Below are positions 47,012-58,568 of a stretch of 64,000 nt of DNA, one piece after another. How positions within the stretch are numbered: the stretch's first letter is position 1; every line of letters starts with the position of its first letter. The notes below the pieces were generated by a model, which worked only from the letters and a program-made list of their open reading frames with translations, did no database searches and was not told where the DNA came from. A program made the translations under genes and the position numbers. Source of the stretch: Tragulus kanchil (taxonomy: Eukaryota; Chordata; Mammalia; Artiodactyla; Tragulidae); contig JAIOJX010000001.1 in NCBI GenBank assembly GCA_022376925.1, forward strand, positions 40,148,324 through 40,212,323, read 5' to 3'.

Positions 47012-47908
47012 ATTGTCACTGACTGAATCCTGAAGTGTACTGGGTTTAGCAAAGTTCATTTCCTTTATAGAAAAACGACTAGTCAAAGCATAGTTCATCC
47101 AAATTTTAGTGACTTATTCTTCATGCCATACAATAAAAGTTAAAGAGGAGAACAAAAACAACTTTTGATTTGAAGAAAGTTAATGTTATTTCATTAACAA
47201 ACTGTAAATAGTAACAGCATAAACTGGATGAGAAGCTGCTTTCACAGGCCATAAATGCTTAATGTTTATTACCAATAAAAGTCAAAGGAGCATTTAGTAA
47301 AGCAGTTTACCAAACAAACATTAAATACTTTAATGCATTAGCTTCAGTGGACAGAATCAGGCTATTTAATTAGCAATGAGTAATCTGTTAGGCTTTGATT
47401 CACCACAAATGATCTGAAGCTTAATACAGGATGATAGCCTTTGAAAGCAAGTGATAAGGGTAAACATTCGTTTGGAGTAATAGGACAATTCTCTTGAAAG
47501 TTAGGAAGGATAAAGACCAATTTTGGCATAGTTGAGTCTCATTCTGAACTAAAAGTAGGGAAATACTTGCTTTATGCCAAATATATGGTGGAAAGAAAAT
47601 GATTCTCTACTTCTAAGCTCTATGATTTGAAGACTGTTTCCTGCCTATACTTTTAGTTCTTCATCTGAAAAACTAGTCCTATCTCAGTAGATGGCTGTGA
47701 AGATTAATTATAGCATATGCATTGTTCCAGGACATATTGAGTATTATGTGTAATTTTACTTTACATTGCCTTGATTTTTTTTTTGTCTCTTCCATTCCTT
47801 CTGCTGCCTATATATACCCTACTGCTACTACTGTTTGTACCAGTTAGTGAGAACATGTAGGCTAAACTGTAATTCTTTGGGTTTCAAAGAAAATAAAATG
47901 AGATTACT
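47012..47908. other. Unrecognised non-coding DNA, possible MIR trace
   Basis: Mostly unique. Around 47655-47760, ttcatctgaaaaac and ggctgtgaagattaatta weakly recall MIR. No coding signal. Confidence 0.45.
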
Positions 47909-48035
47909 TTTCAGTTCCGTCTAGTTGCTCAGCTGTGTCCAACTCCCCATGACCTCGTGGACTTTAGCCTTCCAGGCCTCCCTGCCCTCCACCATCTCCC
48001 GGAGCCCATCCAAACTCACGTCCACTGAAACAGTG
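47909..48035 (-). mobile_element. BovB LINE 3'-end fragment
   Basis: Short reverse terminus: ttcagttccgtctagttgct, gtgtccaactccccatgacc, ccaaactcacgtccactga. Strongly 5'-truncated. Confidence 0.85.
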
Positions 48036-48559
48036 ATGCCATTCAACAAGAAATAATTTCATTTATCACATTTTCAACACAGATCTCAGAATTTCTAACA
48101 TTGGGATATGTCCTGATCTTCATAGAAAATAGGAAACATTATTCATTATTATTTAGACCAGCAAGCAGAGCTGAATAGCATACCTTCTTTTTATTCATTT
48201 AGCATTTGTACTTCTCAAGAGATGTTTTGATTGGTTTGATTTATTACTACTCACTGTAGGAAGGTTAACACCACGCCACCTTAGAAGTGATTGGCTATCC
48301 TTTTGCCCCGGTCACTTATGGGTTCTTTCTGCTTGTGCACCATTCACTTGACCAATCAGCTGCATTCAGGTTTACTAATTTGGCTTTTCTTAAATACGAT
48401 ATTGTATAAGTAAAAGCAGATTAGGCAGGGAAGATCCTGTTGAGGCAAATTTTTCTTAATATAGAGAAGTATATTTTATGGGCAGTTCAGAATTTTCATG
48501 GAGATGCACTCACATTTCTTGTGAAGAGAATTTATGTATACATTAACAGTATTTCAATA
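48036..48559. other. Unrecognised non-coding DNA
   Basis: No gene-like frame or recognised repeat. Confidence 0.55.
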
Positions 48560-48668
48560 ACTCTGAGATACACATTATTCCCTTTTTATAGGTAACAAAA
48601 AATGAGGCCTTCAATTTAACAAACTGTTCAAGACCAAACATCTAGTAAATGACATGGATAGGATTCAA
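48560..48668 (-). mobile_element. MIR SINE fragment
   Basis: attattccctttttataggt, aaatgaggcc, aactgttcaagaccaaacat and ctagtaaatgacatggatag follow the reverse MIR core. Confidence 0.65.
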
Positions 48669-48959
48669 AACAAAACTTGGCCATTGTTCACTCTGTACTT
48701 TGATTCTCACATACTTATAACTATTCTGCCATTAACTCGGTGATCTTTTGTAAGTTCCTCTTCCATTTCCAAGCCTTTATTTTTTATGTGGAAATAAAAG
48801 TTTGAATTGCATCACTGATATCCTGCTTTCTAAAACTTCCACAGAAACCCCAATTTTATTTAAAATTTTACATAAAACTATTATACATATAAAAAAGTAG
48901 AAAACATAGTTGAAATACTCTAGTTGAAGGAAGCCTCTAAGATTTTGCTTATGTTTTCT

Positions 48960-49290
48960 CTGCTTGACTACCTTCCTGCATATCCATATGTCTAAATTTC
49001 CCTCACTCCTCAAAGCTGTGTTCAAATGCCATCTCTCTCATTTAGTCTTTGTATCTACTGAGCCATAAGTAATCCTTTAGTTTTCTGAAATTTAACAGCA
49101 TTTAATCTGTAGTTTCTTATGTCTGTGTAATTTTCTGCCTTATAGTTATTTGTATAAATGTGTTAACTTCAGTGGTTAACTGCCCATTCCTAGAGAGCAG
49201 GAACTCTCTTACATTCATCTCTGTATCCTTCACACCACTGGTACTGTGCCTGACACATACTAAGGTCAGGGATAAAAAATAGACTGCATT
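48960..49290 (+). mobile_element. L2 LINE 3' fragment
   Basis: Landmarks in L2 order: actcctcaaagctgtgttca, aatgccatctctct, ctagagagcaggaactctct, attcatctctgtatccttca, ctgtgcctgacacatactaa. Repeated at 50019-50349. Confidence 0.65.
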
Positions 49291-49379
49291 TTCTATGCCA
49301 ACTCTAATGAATTTGTAGTTGCACTGTGGGGAATAAAGATTCCAGCACTATGCAAGGGTTCATAAGGAATAGTAGTAAT

Positions 49380-49549
49380 ATAATGCAGGAGATGCAAGAG
49401 ATGCGGGTTCAATCCCTGGGTCAGGAAGATCCTCTGGAGAAGGAAATACAACCCACTCCAGTATTCTTGGTGGAATAGTCCAATGGACAGGAGCTTGGCG
49501 AGCTCCAGTTCATGGGGCTGCAAAGAGTCAGATACAACTGAAGCAATTG
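49380..49549 (+). mobile_element. Bov-tA SINE, 5'-truncated
   Basis: gggttcaatccctgggtcag, actccagtattcttggtgga and gctgcaaagagtcagataca, then a short (CA)n. The tRNA head start is missing. Confidence 0.9.
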
Positions 49550-49741
49550 AACACACACACACATAATGTAAACTATCATTTAGGAATTTTTATATGATGT
49601 CACAAAATCTATCCCAGACTATATTTAATAAAAAAGGAAATTCATCAGATTATATGAATTAATGAATGGTTCTGTGCTCTAGGGCTATATATAGTTTTAG
49701 AAAATGCAACATTATCGGGGCTTTTTTTTTTTCAGAAAAAA

Positions 49742-50780
49742 ATTGTTCACTCTGTACTTTGATTCTCACATACTTATAACTATTCTGCCATTAACTCGGT
49801 GATCTTTTGTAAGTTCCTCTTCCATTTCCAAGCCTTTATTTTTTATGTGGAAATAAAAGTTTGAATTGCATCACTGATATCCTGCTTTCTAAAACTTCCA
49901 CAGAAACCCCAATTTTATTTAAAATTTTACATAAAACTATTATACATATAAAAAAGTAGAAAACATAGTTGAAATACTCTAGTTGAAGGAAGCCTCTAAG
50001 ATTTTGCTTATGTTTTCTCTGCTTGACTACCTTCCTGCATATCCATATGTCTAAATTTCCCTCACTCCTCAAAGCTGTGTTCAAATGCCATCTCTCTCAT
50101 TTAGTCTTTGTATCTACTGAGCCATAAGTAATCCTTTAGTTTTCTGAAATTTAACAGCATTTAATCTGTAGTTTCTTATGTCTGTGTAATTTTCTGCCTT
50201 ATAGTTATTTGTATAAATGTGTTAACTTCAGTGGTTAACTGCCCATTCCTAGAGAGCAGGAACTCTCTTACATTCATCTCTGTATCCTTCACACCACTGG
50301 TACTGTGCCTGACACATACTAAGGTCAGGGATAAAAAATAGACTGCATTTTCTATGCCAACTCTAATGAATTTGTAGTTGCACTGTGGGGAATAAAGATT
50401 CCAGCACTATGCAAGGGTTCATAAGGAATAGTAGTAATATAATGCAGGAGATGCAAGAGATGCGGGTTCAATCCCTGGGTCAGGAAGATCCTCTGGAGAA
50501 GGAAATACAACCCACTCCAGTATTCTTGGTGGAATAGTCCAATGGACAGGAGCTTGGCGAGCTCCAGTTCATGGGGCTGCAAAGAGTCAGATACAACTGA
50601 AGCAATTGAACACACACACACATAATGTAAACTATCATTTAGGAATTTTTATATGATGTCACAAAATCTATCCCAGACTATATTTAATAAAAAAGGAAAT
50701 TCATCAGATTATATGAATTAATGAATGGTTCTGTGCTCTAGGGCTATATATAGTTTTAGAAAATGCAACATTATCAGGGC
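49742..50780 (+). repeat. Tandem duplication 16, copy B
   Basis: Second copy of 48683-49721. Its last bases (from 50753) begin duplication 17, so gttttagaaaatgcaac occurs at 49694, 50753 and 51841. Confidence 0.95.
50439..50608 (+). mobile_element. Bov-tA SINE, second assembled copy
   Basis: Same insertion as 49380-49549, at offset 1059. Confidence 0.9.
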
Positions 50781-50804
50781 TCTTTTTCAGATTATTTGTA
50801 ATTA

Positions 50805-50882
50805 TTGGTTTGACCAAAAAATTCATTCCAGTTTCTGTAACATCTCTTGGCAAAACACAAATAATCTTTTGGTTCAATCCAA
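50805..50882 (+). mobile_element. Mariner-type MITE, copy 2
   Basis: 78-b element beginning ttggtttgaccaaaaaattc and ending cttttggttcaatccaa, whose complement mirrors the start. TA lies on both sides (50803-50804 and 50883-50884). Same family as 15396-15462. Confidence 0.8.
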
Positions 50883-51529
50883 TACCTTAGATCTGTCCTA
50901 CTCAGTGTGTCAGAGTCATTTTTATTCAAGTTCCCTTTGTGTTATCAGAAATGACTATAGTAGTACCATGTTACCCCTTTAAACTACTGTATCTAGCATA
51001 TTAATGGGGCTAGGAAGCCTCCAAAAATACCTTCTGTGTGTCTTATTCTTTCGTATTGATGTGACACACATCCCTGAATTGACCATTGTGGTCAAGGGAT
51101 GAGATATACTGATTGCTTCAAATCAACTAGATACCAATCCCTGAAGAATATAACTACTCAGAGGGCAAGCATTACTTTAGGGAATGCAATCAGAGAAAGG
51201 GATGCGGATAGTTGCTTTATCAGGAAAAGGGAGACAGAAGTGTTACAATCCCTCAGCCTGTTTTGACAGAAAACCATGAAATAATGATTTTTCAATTAGA
51301 GAAAAAGTGAAAATGTGTTGGCTCATTTATAAATTTGAACTAATTTTATACATGTAAAACAGTAAAAAATAGTACAAAGTGCTCTTTTATCCTTCATCCT
51401 TCTTCCCCTAATGCAAATTCTTTCACAATTATTGTAAAGTTACCAAGAACAGATAAATGACATTAGTTCTGTATTATTAATGGTATGACTATTACTTTGT
51501 TATTATTAACTATATGTATATATTTAACT

Positions 51530-51672
51530 GGGCTTTCCTGGTGGCTCAGATGGTAAAGAATCCACCAGCAATGCTGGAGAGCCACGTTCAATCCCTGGGT
51601 TGAGAAAATCCCCTGGAGAAGGAAATAGCTACCCATTCTAGTATTCTTGCCTGGAGAATTCCATGGACAGAG
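51530..51672 (+). mobile_element. Bov-tA SINE, 3'-truncated
   Basis: gggctttcctggtggctcag head, ggttgagaaaatcccctgga and gcctggagaattccatggac, stopping at cagagtggg without the second BovA part. Confidence 0.9.
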
Positions 51673-51892
51673 TGGGTTAATTATACTATTAACTGAAATA
51701 TTGTCAACTGTCAAATGTAGACATGGTAATTTCATCAAATTTCCTCTTTTTTATTTCTACAAGAATACTATCTAGGATTCCAAATGCATTAGCTTGTTAT
51801 TTCACCCAAATTTTTTGGTAATTTTATATATTCCATAAAAGTTTTAGAAAATGCAACATTATCAGGGCTCTTTTTCAGATTATTTGTAATTA

Positions 51893-51970
51893 TTGGTTTG
51901 ACCAAAAAATTCATTCCAATTTCTGTAACATCTCTTGGCAAAACACAAATAATCTTTTGGTTCAATCCAA
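51893..51970 (+). mobile_element. Mariner-type MITE copy 2, second assembled copy
   Basis: Same insertion as 50805-50882, at offset 1088. Confidence 0.8.
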
Positions 51971-52617
51971 TACCTTAGATCTGTCCTACTCAGTGTGTCA
52001 GAGTCATTTTTATTCAAGTTCCCTTTGTGTTATCAGAAATGACTATAGTAGTACCATGTTACCCCTTTAAACTACTGTATCTAGCATATTAATGGGGCTA
52101 GGAAGCCTCCAAAAATACCTTCTGTGTGTCTTATTCTTTCGTATTGATGTGACACACATCCCTGAATTGACCATTGTGGTCAAGGGATGAGATATACTGA
52201 TTGCTTCAAATCAACTAGATACCAATCCCTGAAGAATATAACTACTCAGAGGGCAAGCATTACTTTAGGGAATGCAATCAGAGAAAGGGATGCGGATAGT
52301 TGCTTTATCAGGAAAAGGGAGACAGAAGTGTTACAATCCCTCAGCCTGTTTTGACAGAAAACCATGAAATAATGATTTTTCAATTAGAGAAAAAGTGAAA
52401 ATGTGTTGGCTCATTTATAAATTTGAACTAATTTTATACATGTAAAACAGTAAAAAATAGTACAAAGTGCTCTTTTATCCTTCATCCTTCTTCCCCTAAT
52501 GCAAATTCTTTCACAATTATTGTAAAGTTACCAAGAACAGATAAATGACATTAGTTCTGTATTATTAATGGTATGACTATTACTTTGTTATTATTAACTA
52601 TATGTATATATTTAACT

Positions 52618-52760
52618 GGGCTTTCCTGGTGGCTCAGATGGTAAAGAATCCACCAGCAATGCTGGAGAGCCACGTTCAATCCCTGGGTTGAGAAAATCCC
52701 CTGGAGAAGGAAATAGCTACCCATTCTAGTATTCTTGCCTGGAGAATTCCATGGACAGAG
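52618..52760 (+). mobile_element. Bov-tA SINE, second assembled copy
   Basis: Same insertion as 51530-51672, at offset 1088. Confidence 0.9.
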
Positions 52761-52893
52761 TGGGTTAATTATACTATTAACTGAAATATTGTCAACTGTC
52801 AAATGTAGACATGGTAATTTCATCAAATTTCCTCTTTTTTATTTCTACAAGAATACTATCTAGGATTCCAAATGCATTAGCTTGTTATTTCAC

Positions 52894-53242
52894 CATAATC
52901 TCTGTCAGTTTGTAGCAGTCCTTTAATTTGCCCATGACTTTTATACTTTTGAAGGACAGAAATCTGTTATTTTCTAGAATATCTCTCAATTTAGAGTTCT
53001 GGTGATTGGAGATGAGCTATTTATTTTTGGTAAGAATAGTACATAAATCGCATATCTTTCTCAGTGCATTTTATCAAGGAGTCCATGATGCCCACATTTC
53101 TTATTGCTCTTGATGTTAACCTTGTTCACTTGATTAATTTGGTGTCTGTTTAGTTTTTCCAGTGTAAAGTGATTATCTCTTATTATTGTTGATAAGTATC
53201 TTGAGGATGATATTTTGAGACTTAGCAAATTTTAATTCACCC
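52894..53242. other. Unrecognised non-coding DNA
   Basis: T-rich sequence that may be old L1 (tttgcccatgacttttatac, gttaaccttgttcacttgat), but I cannot name it. Confidence 0.4.
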
Positions 53243-53830
53243 ACATTTGTTGTTGTTCTTGTTCAGTCACTCAGTCATGTCTGATTCTTTGCGACCCCAT
53301 AGACTGCAGCATACCAGGCTTCCCTGTCCTTTACTGTCTCCTGGAGTTTCCTCAAACTCATATCCATAGAATCAATGACATCATCCAACCATCTCATCTT
53401 CCAAAATATCATCACCATCCATCTCATCTTCTGTCACCCATTCTCCTCTTGCCCTCAGTCTTACCCAACATCAGGGTCTTTTCCAATGATTCAGCACTTC
53501 ACATTAAGTGGCCAAAGTACTGGAGCTTCAGCTTCAGTATCAGTCCTTTCAATGAATGTTCAGGGTTAATTTCATTTAGGATTGACTGATTTGATCTCTT
53601 TGCAGTCCAGGGACCACAATTTGATAGCATCAATTCTTTGATGTTGAGACTTCTTTATGGTCCAACTCTTAAACTGATACACGACTACAGGAAAAAAACA
53701 TAGCTTTGACTATATGGACCTTTATGATGTCTAGATTCATCATAGCTTTTCTCCCAAGGAGCAGACATCTTTTAATTTCATGGCTACAGTCCCTGTCCAC
53801 GGTGATTTTGGGGCCCATGAAAATAAAGTG

Positions 53831-54620
53831 TCACTGTTTGCATTGTTTCCCCATCTGTTTGCCATGAAGTGATGGGACTGGATGCCATGATCTTCGTGGT
53901 GTTTTTGTATTTTGTTTTTGGTTTTTGTTATGTTTTAATTTTATTTCTTTCTTTATTTTTATAGAGGTTTGTTGTTTACTGCCACACATCAACCTGAATC
54001 CGTGCTTTTGAATGTTGAGTTTTAAGCCACCTTTTTCGCTCTCCTCTTTCACCTTCATCAAAAGGCTCTTTAGTTCCTCTTCACTTTTTGCCTTTAAGGT
54101 GCTGTCATCTGCATATCTGTGGTTGTTGATATTTCTCCTGGCAATCTTGATTCCAGCTTGAGCTTCATCCACCCTGCCATTTCACTTAATGTAGTCTGCA
54201 TGTAAGTTAAATAAGCAGGGTGACAGTATACAGCCTTGACGTACCCCTTTCTCAATTTGGAGCCAGTCCATTGTTCCATATCCAGTTCTAGCTATTGTTT
54301 CTCGAGAGGCAGGTAATGTGGTCTGGTATACCCATATCTTTAAAAGTTTTCCACAGTTTGTTGTGATCCACACAAAGGCTTTAGCATAGTCAATGAAGCG
54401 GACGTAGATGCTTTTCTGGAATTCCTTTGCTTTTTCTATGATCCAGTGGATGTTGGCAATCTGATCTCTGGTTATTCCACTTTGTAAATCCAGCTCGTAC
54501 ATCTGGAAGTTCTTGGTTCACATACTGTAGAAGCCTAGCTTGAAGTATTTTGAGCATTATCTTGCTAGCATGTGAAACGAGTTCAATTGTGGGGTAGTTT
54601 GAACATTCTTTGGCATTCAC
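53831..54620 (-). pseudogene. BovB reverse transcriptase coding remnant
   Basis: Overlapping reverse open segments 54620-54390, 54502-54182, 54279-54094 and 54172-53831 fall in different frames, so at least two frameshifts are required. Motifs in order: NQRSDCQ, FIDYAKAF, VRQGCILSP, HRYADDST, LKLNIQK. After LNIQK the reading enters the inserted L1 stub and loses the family sequence. Confidence 0.85.
53902..54008 (-). mobile_element. L1 3'-end stub inside BovB
   Basis: About 105 b absent from the expected BovB reading between gatcttcg and gaatgttgag. On the reverse strand it reads ggttgatgtgtggcagtaaa, acaacaaacctctataaa, then an A-rich tail. This resembles the end of the L1 at 54868 (tgtgaacaacaaaactctgt, then A-rich), so it looks like an extremely 5'-truncated L1 insertion. 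Confidence 0.55.
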
Positions 54621-54708
54621 CTTCTTTGGGATTGCAATGAAAGCTGAGTTTTATCACTTCTGCAGCCACTGCTGAGTTTTCCAATTTTCTGGCATATTGA
54701 GTGCAGTA

Positions 54709-55873
54709 CTTTAACAGCATATTTTTAGGATTTTAAGAAGCTTCCTAAGCTTAGTAATGCTTCCTAAGGCCCACTCTTATTTCACACTCCAGGATATCTG
54801 ACTCTAGTTAAGTGATCACACTTGTACCCACTAATTTTAACATCCATTGGTGAATTTTATCTGCAGTCTTTTTTTTTCTTTATTTTAAAGGTTTTACAGA
54901 GTTTTGTTGTTCACAGACATGTATGCTCCCATATCAGTCATATGCATATCCATGGTACCCACACCCCCAGTTCCCCCCATCCCACCCCTCCAGACCATCG
55001 CCCCAAGCCATTGTAAGCACTCCTATTCCCTTAGCACTATGACACTAGCTATCTTTTCCACACATAACAGTATAGGTTTCCATGTTACTCCCTCCATGCC
55101 TTCCCCTCCCTATTTCTTCCCCACAATGTCCCTATGTCTATGCTCTCTCTGTTTTTCTATGAGTTCACTGCATGTGTTATCAAGACCGTCCTACTAGATT
55201 CCATATATGTGTGTTAGTATACTGTATTTGTCTTTCTCTTTTTTACTGACTTCACTTTTTATGATAGGTTCTAGAGCTAGCCACTTCATTAGGACTGAGT
55301 CTTCTGCATTTCTTTTAACAGCTGAGTAGTATTCCATTGTATATATGTACCAGGGCTTCTGTATCCATTCATTCGTCGATGGACATCTAGGTTGCTTCCA
55401 AGTTCTGGCTATTGTATAGAGAGCTGCAATGAACATTGGAGTACAGGTGCTTCTTTCAGTTTTGATTTCATCAGGATATAAGCCTAAGAGTGGGATTGCT
55501 GGGTTGTAGCGTGCTTCTATTTTTAGTTTTATAAGAAATCTCCATACTGTCTTCCATAGAGGCTGTATCAATTGACATTCCCACCAGCAGTGCAAGAGGG
55601 TTCACTTTTCTCCGCACCCTCTCCAGCATTTAGTGTCTGCAAATTTTTTGATGATGGCCATTCTGACGGGTGTGAGGTAATATCTCATTGTAGTTTTAAT
55701 TGGCATTTCTCTAATAATAAGCGAGGTTGAGCATCGTTTCATGTGCTTTTGGGCCATCTGTATGTCCTCTTTGGAGAGGTGTCTCTTTAGATCTTTTTCC
55801 CATTTTTTGATTGGGTTGCTCATTTTCCCTGTGCTGAGTTGTCTGAGTTGCTTGTAGATTTTGGAGATTAATT
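54709..55873 (+). repeat. Tandem duplication 18, copy A
   Basis: Repeated as 55874-57009; the offset falls from 1165 to 1132 within the first 130 b because of indels (ttttaagaagcttcctaag / ttttaagcttcctaag and others), then is constant. It covers the BovB 5' edge and the L1 3' end. Copy A ends ggagattaattcttt and restarts at aacagcat. Confidence 0.95.
54868..55873 (-). mobile_element. L1 3' end, second assembled copy
   Basis: Duplicate of 56000-57009, containing the same ORF2 C-terminal frame (55194-55595), identical in sequence. Confidence 0.9.
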
Positions 55874-57009
55874 CTTTAACAGCATATTTTTAGGATTTTA
55901 AGCTTCCTAAGATAATGCTTCCTAAGGCCCACTCTAAAAGTTTGATAAAACACTTGTACCCACTAATTTTAACATCCATTGGTGAATTTTATCTGCAGTC
56001 TTTTTTTTTCTTTATTTTAAAGGTTTTACAGAGTTTTGTTGTTCACAGACATGTATGCTCCCATATCAGTCATATGCATATCCATGGTACCCACACCCCC
56101 AGTTCCCCCCATCCCACCCCTCCAGACCATCGCCCCAAGCCATTGTAAGCACTCCTATTCCCTTAGCACTATGACACTAGCTATCTTTTCCACACATAAC
56201 AGTATAGGTTTCCATGTTACTCCCTCCATGCCTTCCCCTCCCTATTTCTTCCCCACAATGTCCCTATGTCTATGCTCTCTCTGTTTTTCTATGAGTTCAC
56301 TGCATGTGTTATCAAGACCGTCCTACTAGATTCCATATATGTGTGTTAGTATACTGTATTTGTCTTTCTCTTTTTTACTGACTTCACTTTTTATGATAGG
56401 TTCTAGAGCTAGCCACTTCATTAGGACTGAGTCTTCTGCATTTCTTTTAACAGCTGAGTAGTATTCCATTGTATATATGTACCAGGGCTTCTGTATCCAT
56501 TCATTCGTCGATGGACATCTAGGTTGCTTCCAAGTTCTGGCTATTGTATAGAGAGCTGCAATGAACATTGGAGTACAGGTGCTTCTTTCAGTTTTGATTT
56601 CATCAGGATATAAGCCTAAGAGTGGGATTGCTGGGTTGTAGCGTGCTTCTATTTTTAGTTTTATAAGAAATCTCCATACTGTCTTCCATAGAGGCTGTAT
56701 CAATTGACATTCCCACCAGCAGTGCAAGAGGGTTCACTTTTCTCCGCACCCTCTCCAGCATTTAGTGTCTGCAAATTTTTTGATGATGGCCATTCTGACG
56801 GGTGTGAGGTAATATCTCATTGTAGTTTTAATTGGCATTTCTCTAATAATAAGCGAGGTTGAGCATCGTTTCATGTGCTTTTGGGCCATCTGTATGTCCT
56901 CTTTGGAGAGGTGTCTCTTTAGATCTTTTTCCCATTTTTTGATTGGGTTGCTCATTTTCCCTGTGCTGAGTTGTCTGAGTTGCTTGTAGATTTTGGAGAT
57001 TAATTCTTT
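55874..57009 (+). repeat. Tandem duplication 18, copy B
   Basis: Second copy of 54709-55873; the L1 continues from here to its 5' truncation. Confidence 0.95.
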
Positions 57010-58568
57010 GTCTGTTGTTTCATTTGCTATGATTTTCTCCCACTCTGTGGGGTGTCTGTTCAGCTTTTTTGTAATTTCTTTTGCTGTACAAAAGCTTTTA
57101 AGTTTAATTAGGTCCCACATACTCATTTTTCTTTTCAGTTTCACTATTTTAGTAGGTGGGTCAGAGAAGATCTTGCGTTGATTGATGTCCTTGAGGGTTT
57201 TGCCCATATTCTCCTCTAAGAGTTTGATGGTTTCTGGTCTTACATTTAGGTCTTTAATCCATTTTGAGTTGATCTTAGTGTATGGTGTCAGGGAATGTTC
57301 CTACTTCATTTTTTTGCATGTAGCTGTCCAATGTTCCCAGCACCACTTGTTGAAGAGGCTGTCTTTGTCCTATTTTATAGTTTCGCCTCCTTTGTCAAAG
57401 ATAAGGTACCCATAGGTGCATGGGTTTATCTCTGAGTTCTCAATCTTGTTCCATTGGTCTATAGTTCTGTTTTTGTGCCAGTACCATACTGTCTTGATGA
57501 CTGTTGCTTTGTAGTAGAGTCTGAAGTTAGGGAGGCTGATTCCTCCAGCTCCATTCTTCTTCCTCAGGATTGCTTTGACTATTCGAGGTCTTTTGTGTTT
57601 CCATATGAACTGTGTTATTCTTTGGTCTAGTTCTGTGAAAAATGTCAATGGAAGTTGAATAGGTATTGCATTGAATCTGTAGATGACATTTGGTAGTATG
57701 GTCATTTTCACAATATTGATTCTTCCGACCCAGGAACATGGGCTATCTCTCCATCTGTTTAAGTCTTCTTTAATTTCTTTCATGAGTGTCTTGTAATTTT
57801 CTGTGTACAGTTCTTTTGTTTCTTTGGGTTGGTCTATTCCTAGATATTTGATTCTTTTGGTTGCAGTGGTGAAGGGGACTGCCTCTTTGATTTTGTTTTC
57901 TGAGTTTTCATTGTTTGTGTATAGGAATGACAGTGATTTCTGTGTGTTGACTTTGTATCCTGCAACTTTGGTGAATCCGTTGATTAGCTCAAGTAGCTTT
58001 GTAATAGTGTCTTTGGGGTTTTCTATGTATAATATCATGTCGTCTGCAAAAAGAGAGAATTTGACTTCTTCCTTTCCAATCTGGATTCCTTTGATTTCTT
58101 TCTCTTCTCTTATTGCCGTTGCTAGCACTTCCAGGACTATGTTGAATAGTAGTGGTGAAAGTGGACACCCCTGTCTTGTTCCTGATCTTAGAGGGAATGC
58201 TTTCAGTTTTTCACCGTTGATGACAATGTTCGCTGTGGGCTTCTCCTAGATGGCTTTCACTATGTTGAGATAGGTTCCTTCTATGCCCATTTTCTGAAGA
58301 GTTTTTATCATGAATGGGTGTTGTACTTTGTCGAAGGCTTTTTCTGCATCTGTTGAGATGATCATGTGATTTTTGTCTCTCAGTTTGTTGATATGGTGTA
58401 TTACATTGATTGATTTGCAGATGTTGAATTCTTGCATGCCTGGGATGAACCCGACTTGATCATGGTGTATGAGTTTTTTGATGTGTCGTTGAATTCTGTT
58501 TGCTAGGATTTTGTTGAGGATCTTGGCATCTAAGTTCATCAGAGAAATTGGTCTGTAATTTTCCTTTT
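56000..58568 (-). mobile_element. 5'-truncated L1 LINE, relatively young
   Basis: Reverse L1 from an A-rich 3' end (56000) to truncation within the ORF2 reverse transcriptase at about 58568. The 3' untranslated region has a G-rich block (plus-strand ccccatcccacccctcc). The coding part is well preserved compared with the other L1 pieces here. The 3' 1 kb is assembled a second time at 54868-55873. Confidence 0.9.
56326..58539 (-). pseudogene. L1 ORF2 remnant (reverse transcriptase to C-terminus)
   Basis: Open segments 58539-58246, 58128-57370, 57207-56734 and 56727-56326 are all in one frame. Visible in order: [20 protein letters not shown] and the DAEKAFD catalytic block, [15 protein letters not shown] with the FADD motif, GRINIVKM, the [16 protein letters not shown] block, then the C-terminal [15 protein letters not shown] and MEYYSAVKRN regions. 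Stops include a TAG just after KAI at 58246. The endonuclease domain is missing through 5' truncation. Confidence 0.9.

Larger units (their letters stand above)
48683..49721 (+). repeat. Tandem duplication 16, copy A
   Basis: Repeated as 49742-50780 at offset 1059, starting attgttcactctgtac. The end of copy A is corrupted into a T-run (cggggctttttttttttcag) where copy B reads cagggctctttttcag. Confidence 0.95.
50753..51840 (+). repeat. Tandem duplication 17, copy A
   Basis: Repeated as 51841-52893 at offset 1088. The last ~37 b of copy A (after ttatttcacc) do not match copy B and form a filler. Confidence 0.95.
51841..52893 (+). repeat. Tandem duplication 17, copy B
   Basis: Second copy of 50753-51840; one substitution noticed (attccagtttc / attccaatttc). 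Confidence 0.95.
53243..54740 (-). mobile_element. BovB (RTE) LINE, 5'-truncated, with reverse transcriptase remnant
   Basis: Reverse element from its 3' end at 53243 (ttgttcagtcactcagtcat) to about 54740. It encodes part of the RTE-type reverse transcriptase: a FIDYAKAF segment and GVRQGCILSPCLFN in 54502-54182, and the catalytic YADD with SEEELKSLL in 54172-53831. These pieces lie in at least two frames with stops and so are dead. An L1 3'-end stub interrupts it at about 53902-54008. Confidence 0.9.

Noticed and set aside
54822..55197. Forward frames of 64 and 97 codons rich in Pro/His
   Set aside because: Antisense reading of the G-rich L1 3' untranslated region; repeated at 55915-56329 only through duplication 18.
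57803..58249. 148-codon forward frame
   Set aside because: It is antisense to the L1 ORF2 reverse transcriptase, whose reverse-strand motifs are clear.
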